Source: Rathayibacter caricis DSM 15933 (GTDB lineage: Bacteria; Actinomycetota; Actinomycetes; Actinomycetales; Microbacteriaceae). Taken from it: a DNA stretch of 64,000 bases. Below the pieces are notes generated by a model that did not search any database, was not told where the DNA came from, and saw nothing but the letters and a program-made list of their open reading frames with translations. Below are positions 52,069 to 62,783 of this stretch, one piece after another; position 1 is the stretch's first letter, and each line of letters starts with the position of its first letter. Both the position numbers and the translations under genes were made by a program. The stretch lies in contig NZ_PZPL01000001.1 in NCBI RefSeq assembly GCF_003044275.1, positions 3,596,001 through 3,660,000 on the forward strand, given 5' to 3'.

Positions 52069-54261
52069 ATGACCCTGCGCCGTCGAGCCCTCGCGGGCCG
52101 GGGTCCGGACGCGAGGACGCCGAGCCGTCGGGCCGCACGCGCATCACGGCGACCCGCCGTCCTCCTCGCCCTCCTCGCGTTCGCCGCGGCCGTGCTGGCG
52201 CCGAGCGCCATCGCCGCAGCCCCGCTCTCGATCACCTCCCCCGCGGCACGGTCCGTGATCTCGGGCGGCCCGACGACCGTCACCGGGACGGGAACGGCGG
52301 GGAACGAGATCCAGGTCGGTGTGCGCGGCGGCGGCGATCCCTTCTGCATCACGACGGTCGCCTCCGATGACACCTGGAGCTGCCGCGCCGACCTCGACGA
52401 CGGCCCCCTCGTGCTGAACGCGGTCGAGCTCCTCGCCTCCGGAGGCACGACCACCGCGACCGTGCAGGTCGCCGTCCTCAGCCCCCCGGTCATCCAGTCG
52501 GTCGACGGCTCCGCGACGTCGGCGGGCTCCGTCCGCGGCACCGCCTACCCGGGCGCCGCCGTGGCCGTGACGAGCGACGGCGGAGCGGCCTGCCTGGCGA
52601 CCGCGGACCGCTCCGGCGCGTGGTTCTGCCAGCTCGCGCCCACTCCGACCCCCGGCAGCTACCGCGTGACCGCGACGCAGAGCGCCTCGTTCGCCGGGCG
52701 CACGGTCTCCGAGCCGAGCGCCGCCGTCCGGCTCGTGGTCGACACCGCTGCACCACCCGCACCCCGGATCACCTCCCCCGGTGCCGGCGCATCCCTCCCG
52801 ATCACCGGGGCCGTCTACGCGGGCACCGGCGTCGACGGCACGCGCGCTTACGTCTACGTGGACCGGGTGAACACCTGCGATGCGGCGGTGAGCGGAGGCG
52901 TCTGGACCTGCACCGGCGGCACCGTCACCGCGGGCCCGCACCGCGTCTCGGCGATCCTGGGCGACACCGCCGGCAACTACGGCTCCCCGAGCCCGTGGAT
53001 CGACGCGACGTTCGCGGCCTCGACGCCGACACCCTCGGCGACCGCTCCGGCCCCCGCCGCGACGCCCGGAGCCACCACGCCGGGCGCCGCGCCGTCGGCC
53101 GTCCCGGGCTCACCGTCCCCCGCGCCGAGCACCGCGTTGCCCCGGCCCACCCGGACTCCGGCGCCCGTGCGGCCGAGCACCCCGACCGCCGCTCCCGCCC
53201 CCGAGTCGACCGGCGGCGCCACCGTCGCGCCGCTGCCCGAGCCGACGACCCCGGAAGCGGCGCCGGCCCCCGACCCCGGCGTCGGCGGCGCGCCGAAGCC
53301 GGGCAGCTGGAGTGCGGCGACCGGCATGACGACCGCCCTCTCCTCCGGAGCCCCGCTGGGCACCGCAGCCGATTGGATGCGGTCGCTCGCCCTGGCCGTC
53401 GCCTCGCTGGCGCTCGTGGTCGTCCCCGCCCGTCTGGCCGTCGCCGGTCGCGGACCGCGGCAGGAGCGGGCCTTCCAGCTGACGGGCCGCAACCGCGCCC
53501 GAGTGGAGTACGACGACAAGCCGGACCGCGCGCCCGCCTCGACCCGCACGATGGTGGTCGGGATGATCGGCTGCGCAGCCGGCCTCGCCCTGCTCTCGGG
53601 CCGCGTGGACAGCGAGCCCGCCTACCTCCGCCTGCTGATCGCCGTGATCCTCGCCACGGCCGTGGTGAACGCGGTCGCGGCCGGCGTGCCCGCGCTCGTC
53701 GGCCGGCGCCTGGGCCTGCCCGGCATCGGCGTCGTGGCGTCCCCGCGCGCACTGCTGCTCGTGGCCGGCGCGGCGCTGCTCTCCCGCTTCGCCGGACTCG
53801 ATCCCGCCTTCCTGTTCGGCGTCGTGATCGGCCTGATGCTGCCCGACGGAGCGACCGCGGTCGACCGAGCGAAGCTCGCGGTGGTGCGCGTGGTCTCCCT
53901 CCTGGGTCTGGCGGGTCTCGCGTGGGGCCTCTCGGCCGTCGTCCCCGCTGGAGGCTCCTTCGTCGGCGCCCTCACCGCCGAGGTCCTCAGCGCGACGACG
54001 CTGCTCGCGGTCGGCTCGAGCGTCGTGCTCCTGTTCCCCGTGGGCCGTCCGGCGGGGCAGAGCATCCTGCGCTGGTCGCCCGCGCTGTGGCTCGGACTGA
54101 CGCTGCTCGCGACGACGGTGCTGTTCCTGCTGCTCACGCCCACGATCGCGACCTGGGCGACCGAGGGCGGCGCCGGACCGGTCGTCTTCGCCGTCGTCGC
54201 CTTCACCGTCGTCTGCACGTCCGTCTGGGCGTGGCGCCGGTTCGTCGATCCGGAGCAGTAG
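52069..54261 (+). CDS. Secreted Ig-like/multi-TM surface protein, function unknown
   Basis: About 730 residues. A signal peptide (PAVLLALLAFAAAVLAPSAIAA) is followed by three Ig-like modules of ~75-85 residues, each with a Cys pair ending in a WxC pattern (FCITTVASDDTWSC, ACLATADRSGAWFC and TCDAAVSGGVWTC). A Thr/Pro/Ala linker (~300-400) follows, then about seven or eight membrane segments in the C-terminal half (from LALAVASLALVVVPA to FAVVAFTVVCTSVWAW). ATG 52069 is chosen; GTG 52018 would extend the N-terminus by 17 residues. It is divergent from the GH1-like gene. The combination suggests an adhesin or sensor anchored by a membrane domain. Confidence 0.8.
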   Translation: MTLRRRALAGRGPDARTPSRRAARASRRPAVLLALLAFAAAVLAPSAIAAAPLSITSPAARSVISGGPTTVTGTGTAGNEIQVGVRGGGDPFCITTVASDDTWSCRADLDDGPLVLNAVELLASGGTTTATVQVAVLSPPVIQSVDGSATSAGSVRGTAYPGAAVAVTSDGGAACLATADRSGAWFCQLAPTPTPGSYRVTATQSASFAGRTVSEPSAAVRLVVDTAAPPAPRITSPGAGASLPITGAVYAGTGVDGTRAYVYVDRVNTCDAAVSGGVWTCTGGTVTAGPHRVSAILGDTAGNYGSPSPWIDATFAASTPTPSATAPAPAATPGATTPGAAPSAVPGSPSPAPSTALPRPTRTPAPVRPSTPTAAPAPESTGGATVAPLPEPTTPEAAPAPDPGVGGAPKPGSWSAATGMTTALSSGAPLGTAADWMRSLALAVASLALVVVPARLAVAGRGPRQERAFQLTGRNRARVEYDDKPDRAPASTRTMVVGMIGCAAGLALLSGRVDSEPAYLRLLIAVILATAVVNAVAAGVPALVGRRLGLPGIGVVASPRALLLVAGAALLSRFAGLDPAFLFGVVIGLMLPDGATAVDRAKLAVVRVVSLLGLAGLAWGLSAVVPAGGSFVGALTAEVLSATTLLAVGSSVVLLFPVGRPAGQSILRWSPALWLGLTLLATTVLFLLLTPTIATWATEGGAGPVVFAVVAFTVVCTSVWAWRRFVDPEQ

Positions 54262-54289
54262 CGCCGGGAGCGGCTCCGCGTGCGCGGCG

Positions 54290-55081
54290 TCAGCCGATCG
54301 ACGCGGGCTCGCGCACGTCGTCGTCCGGCAGGACGTCCACGACCGCGCCCACGGTGAACTCCCCCAGCGTCGCCACGCCGTCGTAGACGCTGAGGAACGC
54401 CGTGTCGGCGGCATCGCGTCCCGTGGCGATCCGCACGAGGCTCCCCCGCGGAGCGAGGGTGGTCGCGTCGACGACGCGCCACTGCCCGTCCACCCAGGCC
54501 TCGGCGACCGCGTGGAAGTCCATCGGCTGCAGGCCCGGCGCGTACACCGCGACCAGGCGCGCCGGCACGTCCAGGGCCCGGAGCAGCGCCACGACGAGGT
54601 GCGCGAAGTCGCGGCAGACCCCCTGCCGCGCGAGCAGCGTCCGCTCGGCGCCGTCGGTGGGCAGGCTCGAGCCGGGGACGTAGGCGAGTCGGGTGCCCAC
54701 CCAGGAGCTCACCGCGGCGAGCAGATCAGAGCCCGCGAGACCGGCGAACTCGGCCCGGGCGGTCGCCCACAGGATGTCCGACTCGGCGTACCGGCTCGGC
54801 CGCAGGTAGCGCAGGCGGTCGACCTCCTCCCCCTCGAGCGGGGCGAGGCGGCCCTCGATGCGGGCGGAGTAGTCGATCACCAGCTCGCCGACCCCGGGTT
54901 CGAGGACGTGCAGCCTCGTACCGTGCTGGTCGAGCACCTCGCGGGGCCGGACGGCCTCGCCGCCGAGGGTCACGGTGAGCGACTCCTCGGCCGCGTAGTC
55001 CGCCGCGACCGCGAGCGAGAGCACGAGGAACGCGGGGCGCGCCACGTCGAGGGTGAGGTGGGCGGAGACGTCGCGCTTCAT
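54290..55081 (-). CDS. Transglutaminase-like cysteine peptidase-fold protein
   Basis: A 263-residue cytoplasmic protein with the transglutaminase-like triad: Cys in LLARQGVCRDFAHLVVALLRAL near 155, His in PMDFHAVAEAWVDGQW near 193 and Asp in RVVDATTLAPRG near 206. The N-terminal ~100 residues form a beta-rich domain common to this group (SUKH-free bacterial transglut_N type). Most bacterial members are uncharacterised, and some cut or crosslink peptides. ATG 55081 begins the gene. It converges with the Ig-like gene 28 nt away. Confidence 0.87.
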   Translation of the reverse strand: MKRDVSAHLTLDVARPAFLVLSLAVAADYAAEESLTVTLGGEAVRPREVLDQHGTRLHVLEPGVGELVIDYSARIEGRLAPLEGEEVDRLRYLRPSRYAESDILWATARAEFAGLAGSDLLAAVSSWVGTRLAYVPGSSLPTDGAERTLLARQGVCRDFAHLVVALLRALDVPARLVAVYAPGLQPMDFHAVAEAWVDGQWRVVDATTLAPRGSLVRIATGRDAADTAFLSVYDGVATLGEFTVGAVVDVLPDDDVREPASIG

Positions 55082-55136
55082 GGTCGCTCTTCCTGACGGG
55101 TGCGGGGAGGTGCAGGACGGCGGGCGCGCGGACCCC

Positions 55137-55475
55137 TTACGGGCCCTGCTCGCCCTTCGGGGGCGGCGTGGGCGCGGCGTCCGGCTCCTGCACGAGCTGC
55201 AGTCCGCCGGAGGAGTTGGCCGACGCCGTGAGGAGGTCGATCCAGGTGCGGTTGATCGAGGGCACGCGGCCGCCGAAGTACTTGAAGTAGAGGGGCACGG
55301 AGGGATCGAGCCAGATGCTCGAGCGGCCGTCGCCCACGGCCGGGTCGTCGCGCCAGGAGAAGAAGAAGCTCTCGCGACGGCGCAGCTTGTTCGCGATGAC
55401 GATCTGGACGTGCGTCAGCGTGCGGTCGTCGAATTCGATCTCGACGCCCGAGGCGCCGTAGAGCAGCTTCCCCAT
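55137..55475 (-). CDS. DUF7882 family protein
   Basis: A 112-residue protein of the type common in Microbacteriaceae: MGKLLYGASGVEIEFDDRTLTHVQIVIANKL at the start, RRRESFFFSWRDD, then SINRTWIDLLTASANSSGGLQL. Similar proteins are sometimes mis-annotated as ATP-dependent DNA ligase because they occur next to ligase domains. No catalytic residues are seen. ATG 55475 has GGAG 5 nt upstream, and TATCAT (55564-55569) is a plausible -10. It is a good taxonomic marker for this window. Confidence 0.83.
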   Translation of the reverse strand: MGKLLYGASGVEIEFDDRTLTHVQIVIANKLRRRESFFFSWRDDPAVGDGRSSIWLDPSVPLYFKYFGGRVPSINRTWIDLLTASANSSGGLQLVQEPDAAPTPPPKGEQGP

Positions 55476-55777
55476 GGAGGTCTCCTGCCACCCGTCTCCG
55501 GGCGGTGCGGTACGGTGCCCTGCGGCACGAGAAGAGGACGGGGCCGTACGACCTCGCCCTCCGATGATACGGACGGTTCCGGCTTCCGCGGGGACGGCGC
55601 ACGCGCGATCCCGGCAGAGGAACCGCCTGGCCACGACTCTATTCGAGCCGCCGGCGCCGGATCGGGGATTGACGGGGTCCGCACCGACCGGTAGCCGCGG
55701 GCGTACTCCTCCTGCGGATCGCGGGACCCGCCGGGCCACTCGGTCCGGATGTCGGAGGTCGGACGTACGGTACCCGC
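55476..55777. other. Divergent intergenic region without a gene
   Basis: This 302-bp gap holds a TATCAT -10 for the DUF7882 gene (55564-55569, minus strand) and a TACGGT -10 (55766-55771) placed 6 nt before the ATG of the zinc-ribbon gene. Open frames crossing it have no plausible start or composition. I see no other structure. Confidence 0.6.
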
Positions 55778-55966
55778 ATGATCGAATGCAGCAGCTGTGG
55801 AACCGATGCCGTCGTCCTCGATCGCTCCGGAGCGGACGAGGCCTTCCCCGAGGACCTGATGGTCCTCTGCGCCGACTGCACCCCCGGCGAGATCACCGAG
55901 GTGCTCGCCGCCAGGTTCCTGGCCGACCCGGCTCGGCTGCGGAGCGAGCACGCCCGAGCGGCCTGA
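55778..55966 (+). CDS. Zinc-ribbon mini-protein
   Basis: A 62-residue protein with two CxxC pairs (ECSSCG and LCADC) placed 24 residues apart, a classical zinc-ribbon spacing. Hydrophobic residues around ITEVLAARFL suggest one short helix. ATG 55778 follows TACGGT by 6 nt, so it may be leaderless. It ends 23 nt before the convergent tRNA. The function is unknown; such ribbons usually bind proteins or nucleic acids. Confidence 0.6.
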   Translation: MIECSSCGTDAVVLDRSGADEAFPEDLMVLCADCTPGEITEVLAARFLADPARLRSEHARAA

Positions 55967-55989
55967 GCGCTCGACGCTCGTTCACGAGG

Positions 55990-56063
55990 TGCCCCCACTG
56001 GGACTCGAACCCAGACTGAGACGATTTTAAGTCGTCTGCCTCTGCCGATTGGGCTATGGGGGC
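55990..56063 (-). tRNA. tRNA with UAA anticodon, class I architecture (Leu by anticodon)
   Basis: The 74-nt RNA folds with a 7-bp acceptor stem (GCCCCCA with TGGGGGC), anticodon stem GACGA/TCGTC around CTTAAAA, a 5-nt variable loop TCAGT, and a T-arm CTGGG/CCCAG. The discriminator is A73. The anticodon TAA reads UUA (Leu). Bacterial tRNA-Leu normally has a long variable arm, which is absent here. The D-arm has GG at 18-19 and a three-pair stem. Confidence 0.9.
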
Positions 56064-56104
56064 GGCTTCCGCGGGGCGCGATCACGCGCCCCGCGAGAGC
56101 GGGG

Positions 56105-57508
56105 TCAGGACTTCGCGGGCTCTCCGCCGACCGTGACAGGCGCACCGGCGGGGCCGGGGGTTCCTGCGGCCGGAGCGGCCGCGGCCGGAGCCGGCTTGGG
56201 GCGCGACGCGTAGGTCTCGAAGGAGCCGCGCGGGTACTCGCGGGCCTCGATCGAGGCGATGTCGCGGCCGAGCCAGAGGTTGTTCCACCAGCCCCACACC
56301 ACGCGGAACTTGCGCTCCCACGAGGGCATCGCCAGGCCGTGGTAGCCGCGGTGCATGACCCAGGCCGGGAAGCCCTTGATCGCGATCTTGCCGGACTGGA
56401 AGACGCCGACGCCGATGCCGAGACCGGCGACCGCTCCGACGTTCTTGTGGAAGTAGTCCTTCGGCTTCTCGCCGCGGAGGACCGCCACGATGTTCTTGGC
56501 CATGAGCTTGCCCTGGCGCACCGCGTGCTGGGCGTTCGGCACGCAGTAGCCGCCGACACCGCCTCCGGTGAGGTCGGGCACCGCGGTCGCGTCGCCCGCG
56601 CCCCAGGCGCCCTCGACGAGCACGTCGTCGTGGCCGACGCGGAGGTCGGGGCGCACGCGCAGGCGCCCGCGCTCCTCGATCGGGAGGTCGGAGTTCTTGA
56701 TCGACGGGTTCGCCATGACGCCGGCGGTCCAGATGATCAGGTCGGACTCGAAGGTCTGGCCGGTCGAGAGCTCGATGACGCCGCCCTCTGCCGACTTGAG
56801 CTGCGTGTCGAGGTGGACCGTCGCTCCGCGCTGGTCGAGGTTCTTCAGCACCCAGTGGCTCGTCTCGAGGGCGACCTCGGGCATGATGCGGCCCATCGCC
56901 TCGACGAGGTGGAACTGCGTCTCCTCGAAGTCGATCTCGGGGTAGCGCTTGAGCAGGGCGCTCGCGAAGGAGCGGAGCTCGGCGAAGACCTCGATGCCGG
57001 CGAAGCCGCCGCCGACGACCGTGACGGTCAGCAGGCGCGAGCGCTCGGGGCCGGCGGGGAGCGTGGCCGCCTTGTCGAAGTTGGTGAGGATGCGGTCGCG
57101 GATCGCGGTCGCCTCCTCGATCGTCTTGAGGCCGATCGCGTTGTCGGCGACGCCCGGGATCGGGAAGGTGCGCGAGACGGATCCGGCGGTGATGACGATC
57201 TGGTCGTACTCGAAGTCGTAGGGCTCGCCCACGGTCGGAGTGATCACGGCGGTCTTCGCGGCGTGGTCGATCTTCGTGACCTTCGCGGCGAGGATCGCGG
57301 TCTTCTTCAGGTGACGGCGGAGCGACACGATGGCGTGACGCGGCTCGATCGAGCCGGCGGCCACCTCCGGGAGGAAGGGCAGGTAGGCCATGTAGGGCAG
57401 CGGGTCGACGATCGTCACCTCGGCCTCGCCGGCGCGCAGGTACTTCTCGAGCTTCCACGCGGTGTAGAAACCGGCGTAGCCGCCACCGACGATGAGGATT
57501 TTGGGCAC
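56105..57508 (-). CDS. ndh: Type II NADH:quinone oxidoreductase (NDH-2)
   Basis: A 467-residue monotopic respiratory dehydrogenase. Two Rossmann folds are visible: FAD-binding KILIVGGGYAGFYTAWKLEK at the N-terminus and NADH-binding VTVVGGGFAGIEVFAELRS near 160. The second FAD motif is EGAWGAGDATAVPD near 300, and the quinone-binding motif region AQHAVRQGK follows. The C-terminal part has an amphipathic helix and an Ala/Pro-rich tail. NDH-2 passes electrons from NADH to menaquinone without pumping protons. GTG 57508 has GGAGAG 6 nt upstream. Confidence 0.9.
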   Translation of the reverse strand: MPKILIVGGGYAGFYTAWKLEKYLRAGEAEVTIVDPLPYMAYLPFLPEVAAGSIEPRHAIVSLRRHLKKTAILAAKVTKIDHAAKTAVITPTVGEPYDFEYDQIVITAGSVSRTFPIPGVADNAIGLKTIEEATAIRDRILTNFDKAATLPAGPERSRLLTVTVVGGGFAGIEVFAELRSFASALLKRYPEIDFEETQFHLVEAMGRIMPEVALETSHWVLKNLDQRGATVHLDTQLKSAEGGVIELSTGQTFESDLIIWTAGVMANPSIKNSDLPIEERGRLRVRPDLRVGHDDVLVEGAWGAGDATAVPDLTGGGVGGYCVPNAQHAVRQGKLMAKNIVAVLRGEKPKDYFHKNVGAVAGLGIGVGVFQSGKIAIKGFPAWVMHRGYHGLAMPSWERKFRVVWGWWNNLWLGRDIASIEAREYPRGSFETYASRPKPAPAAAAPAAGTPGPAGAPVTVGGEPAKS

Positions 57509-57660
57509 GGTGAACTCTCCAGAGGGATGGACTGTGCGAACACCCTACTACTCGCGAAGTGCCCGCTCTCGACGGCGGGTGGCAGCACTGACCCCGACGA
57601 ATCGGAAGTCTAGCGAAGTGCAGGCCGACCGGGGCGTTCCCGGGCGGCGGGATCGAGCGC

Positions 57661-58182
57661 TCAGGCCCCGTCGGGCTCGAACGGGCGGCAGACGCAGCGC
57701 TCGGGCGACCAGTCGGCCCGCGCGAGCGCGAGATCGCCGATCGGGTTCACTCCGGGACCGGCCGCGAGCGAGTGCGCCGCCAGCGCGTGCAGGCACTTGA
57801 CCCGGGCGGGCATGCCGCCGGAGGAGATGCCCGCGATCTCGGGCACGGAGCCGACGCTCTCGCGGTCGGCCAGGAACGCGCGGTGCGCGGCGGCGTACGC
57901 CTCGCGCACCTGCTCGTCCTCGGCGAGGAGCTCGTTGTACTCGGCCATCACCTGGGTCGCCTCGAGCTGCGAGATCGCGGCCGTCGCGGCGGGGTGGGTG
58001 AGGTAGTAGAAGGTCGGGAACGGCGTGCCGTCGGCGAGCCGCGGACTCGTCGAGACGACCGTCGGGTTCCCGCACACGCAGCGCGCGCTGATGCCGACCA
58101 CGTCGCGGGCGGGACGCCCCAGCTGGGCGGAGACGACGGCGACGTCGCGCTCGGTGGGCGGGTCGAAGGGGGGCGTGGTCAC
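57661..58182 (-). CDS. DUF501 family protein
   Basis: A 173-residue protein of the DUF501 family (Rv1025 in M. tuberculosis), which follows the septation gene FtsB/DivIC in actinobacteria. The N-terminal half has ISARCVCGNPTVV, and the C-terminal part has ARVKCLHALAAHSLA and WSPERCVCRPF, giving conserved Cys/His residues that could bind a metal. GTG 58182 begins the gene 55 nt after the ftsB-like stop. The function is unknown; the Ppx/GppA gene usually found next is not in the window. Confidence 0.9.
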   Translation of the reverse strand: MTTPPFDPPTERDVAVVSAQLGRPARDVVGISARCVCGNPTVVSTSPRLADGTPFPTFYYLTHPAATAAISQLEATQVMAEYNELLAEDEQVREAYAAAHRAFLADRESVGSVPEIAGISSGGMPARVKCLHALAAHSLAAGPGVNPIGDLALARADWSPERCVCRPFEPDGA

Positions 58183-58237
58183 GGGGGCTCCAGGGGACGT
58201 CGGACCGGACGGAACGGTCCAGTCTACGCCGGGGCGG

Positions 58238-58945
58238 TCAGGGTGCGGGGGTGGCCGCGGGAGCCGGGGCGGGCTCCTCGGCCGGCGCGAGCTCGTCGAC
58301 CGTCGGCTCGCCGAGGCCGGCGACCGCGATCGAGGACAGCAGCGCGCCCGCCCAGTCGGTCGGCGTCTGCTGCACGGAGTCGCTCGCCGGCTGCTCCGCC
58401 TGCTGGGCGACGGCGATGTCGTCGAGCACCAGGTAGCTGACCTCGCCCGGCATGACGAAGTAGAGCCGCTCGCGGGCCTGCGCACGGATGAAGGCGGGGT
58501 CGGACCAGCGCGTGCGCTGCTCGTCGAGGTTCTGCGACTGCGTCTTCGCCTCGTCGACGGTGCGCTGGAGCTCGGCGATCTCGGCGCGCTGCTCGACGAA
58601 GGTCTTGATGCTCGGCGCGAGCACGACGACCGCCAGGATCAGGATGCCCATGATCAGGAGCGTGAATCCGGAGCCGCGGACGCCGGCGACCCACGCCGAC
58701 GAGGGCGGCGCTGGAGGCTGCTTCGGCCGGGCGGGGCGGGAGCCGCCCGCGCGGGGGGTGCCGGGGCGGGATCCGGTGCGGCTCGAGGAGCCGCTGCGCT
58801 TCGCCCCGGTGGAGGAGCCGGCCGCCGGACCGGAGGACGGGGAAGGCTTCTTCCCGCCGGGCTTCACCGGGGCCGCGGTCGTCTCCGGCTCGGGACGCCG
58901 GGGCGCGGAGCCGGGCGCGGAGGGTCGGCGGGGCGGGCGGGCCAT
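58238..58945 (-). CDS. FtsB/DivIC-type septum formation initiator
   Basis: A 235-residue bitopic protein. A Pro/Ser/Arg-rich cytoplasmic region of ~85 residues precedes one membrane segment (SGFTLLIMGILILAVVVLA) and a short coiled coil (FVEQRAEIAELQRTVDEAKTQSQNLDEQRTRWSD) ending in the family signature FIRAQARERLYFVMPGE. A disordered acidic tail follows. The divisome FtsB/DivIC proteins form a coiled-coil trimer at the septum. ATG 58945 has GAGGAGG 7 nt upstream. It follows the enolase gene in the order seen in other actinobacteria. Confidence 0.9.
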   Translation of the reverse strand: MARPPRRPSAPGSAPRRPEPETTAAPVKPGGKKPSPSSGPAAGSSTGAKRSGSSSRTGSRPGTPRAGGSRPARPKQPPAPPSSAWVAGVRGSGFTLLIMGILILAVVVLAPSIKTFVEQRAEIAELQRTVDEAKTQSQNLDEQRTRWSDPAFIRAQARERLYFVMPGEVSYLVLDDIAVAQQAEQPASDSVQQTPTDWAGALLSSIAVAGLGEPTVDELAPAEEPAPAPAATPAP

Positions 58946-59045
58946 GGCGGTGCCTCCTCGATCGCGGTGGGCGGGACGGGCGGGGAACGGGAGCGGCCCC
59001 GGTGCCCGCACCGAGGTGCGGGACGACCGGGGCCGTCGGCCGAGG

Positions 59046-61038
<1,993 letters not shown>

Positions 61039-61053
61039 CCCCGCGCGCCCGCC

Positions 61054-61938
61054 TCAGTTCAGCGAGAGCGACATCCGCGAGAGCACGAAGGTCTCGACGA
61101 CCTGCACGACCATGTAGAGCACCAGCGAGACGCCGGTGACGAGCACGACCGCCGACCAGACGTCGTCGAAGCGGGCCTGCGCCGACCAGGCCGAGATCGA
61201 GCCGCCGATGCCGTTGCCGGTCGACAGCCACTCGGCCAGCAGGGCGCCCGTGATGGCGCCGGGCACCGAGACCCGGATCGCGGCGAACAGCGACGGGAGG
61301 GCGCCGGGGATCGCGACCTTGCGGATCGCGGTGAGGGTGGATCCTCCGTAGACCGAGACCACGTCGAGCATCTGCGGCGACGCGTTGTTCAGGCCGAACG
61401 CGATGGTGACCAGCGCGGGGAACAGCACCACGATGCCGCCGACGACGGCGACGGAGGCGATCGTGCCCCGGCCGAAGACCAGGATGATCAGCGGCGCCAT
61501 CGCGATGAGCGGCACCGAGCGCAGCAGGAGAGCGAACGGCATGAGGGCGTGCTCGACGCCCTTGGACAGCCGGAAGAGGATCGCGACGAGGATCGCCACC
61601 ACGAGTCCCGCGGCGAAGCCGATGAAGGAGTCCCAGAGGGTGACCGCGAAGAGCGCTCCCAGTTCGGCGCGGTGCTCGGCCGCGCTCTCGCCGGCGACCA
61701 GGTGGTCCCAGACGTCCCACGGGCCCTTGATGACGTAGGGCGAGACGCCGCTGAAGAGGATGACGCCGATCCAGATCGCGAGGACGATCACGATCGTCGA
61801 CAGCGCGATCAGGGCGCTCTTGCGCAGGCTCTTGAGGGTCGCTCCGAGTGCGGCGGAGCGCAGCTGACGGCGGAGCTCGTCGACCGCGAGGATCGACGTC
61901 TCGGTGGACTGCTCGGTCCTGCCTCGGGTGAGGGTCAT
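61054..61938 (-). CDS. ABC transporter permease (NitT/TauT type), second permease
   Basis: A 294-residue permease with six predicted membrane segments. The EAA-type loop that contacts the ATPase reads VSVYGGSTLTAIRKVAIPGALPSLFAAIRV near 195-220. The N-terminal ~40 residues are charged and cytoplasmic. ATG 61938 is used; GTG 61944 overlaps the upstream stop and is equally plausible. It is one of two different permeases in this importer, which implies a heterodimeric membrane channel. Confidence 0.88.
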   Translation of the reverse strand: MTLTRGRTEQSTETSILAVDELRRQLRSAALGATLKSLRKSALIALSTIVIVLAIWIGVILFSGVSPYVIKGPWDVWDHLVAGESAAEHRAELGALFAVTLWDSFIGFAAGLVVAILVAILFRLSKGVEHALMPFALLLRSVPLIAMAPLIILVFGRGTIASVAVVGGIVVLFPALVTIAFGLNNASPQMLDVVSVYGGSTLTAIRKVAIPGALPSLFAAIRVSVPGAITGALLAEWLSTGNGIGGSISAWSAQARFDDVWSAVVLVTGVSLVLYMVVQVVETFVLSRMSLSLN

Positions 61939-61940
61939 GA

Positions 61941-62774
61941 TCACGCCTGCTTTCCGGAGGACCAGGGCGCGACGAGGCGGCCGATCAGTCCGACGATGCC
62001 GTAGCCCAGGAGCGCGACGCCCGCGCAGAGCAGGAAGAGCGCCCAGACGCGGGGCGAGTTGAGCGAGACCTGCGCGGCGACCAGGATCGGCCCGACGCCG
62101 GTCTCGATCTTGCCGAAGTACTCCCCCAGGATCGCGCCGAGGAAGGCCGCGGGGACCGCGATCTGCAGCGCCGACAGGATGTTGGGGAGCGCCGCGATGA
62201 TCCGCACCTTGCGCAGCTGCGTGAACTTCGTGCCTCCGTAGACCGTGACCACGTCGAGCGATGCCTTGTCGGCGGCTTTCAGCCCCAGGAGGCTGCCGAC
62301 CACGGTGGTGAAGAAGACGGAGAGGCCGGCGAGGAACACCGCGGTCGCGCTGGGCAGACCGGGAGCCTCGGCGCCGCCCATGATGAGGAGGACGAGCGTG
62401 CCGATGGCGACGATCGGGACGCAGTAGGTGACGACCGCGAGCTGCGACACGACCCCCTCCAGCCACGGCACGACGAGGACGAGAGCCGAGAGCACCAGGG
62501 CGAGGAGGTTGCCCCAGAAGTAGCCGACCGCCGCCTCGCCGATCGTGACGGAGAAGTTGCGCCAGTAGAAGCCGAATCCGTCGTCGATCGCCACCTGCAC
62601 GACCTGCACCGGAGTGGGCACCACGGCGTAGGTCGAGGAGCCGGTCGGCGCGCTGACGAGCGCGATCACCCACCAGACGGCGACGATGCCCAGCACGCCG
62701 AGGAGCCCGGCGGCCCAGGGCGGGAGCGAGAAGGAGCGCCGCTCGACGGCGGGAGCGGGGGAAGCCGTGGCCAT
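61941..62774 (-). CDS. ABC transporter permease (NitT/TauT type), first permease
   Basis: A 277-residue permease with six predicted membrane segments. The coupling loop is VTVYGGTKFTQLRKVRIIAALPNILSALQIAVP. TauC/SsuC-like proteins of this type import sulfonates, nitrate, or thiamine precursors. The gene begins 9 nt after the ATPase stop and overlaps the second permease's possible start, indicating one operon. Confidence 0.88.
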   Translation of the reverse strand: MATASPAPAVERRSFSLPPWAAGLLGVLGIVAVWWVIALVSAPTGSSTYAVVPTPVQVVQVAIDDGFGFYWRNFSVTIGEAAVGYFWGNLLALVLSALVLVVPWLEGVVSQLAVVTYCVPIVAIGTLVLLIMGGAEAPGLPSATAVFLAGLSVFFTTVVGSLLGLKAADKASLDVVTVYGGTKFTQLRKVRIIAALPNILSALQIAVPAAFLGAILGEYFGKIETGVGPILVAAQVSLNSPRVWALFLLCAGVALLGYGIVGLIGRLVAPWSSGKQA

Positions 62775-62783
62775 GCGGCCCTC

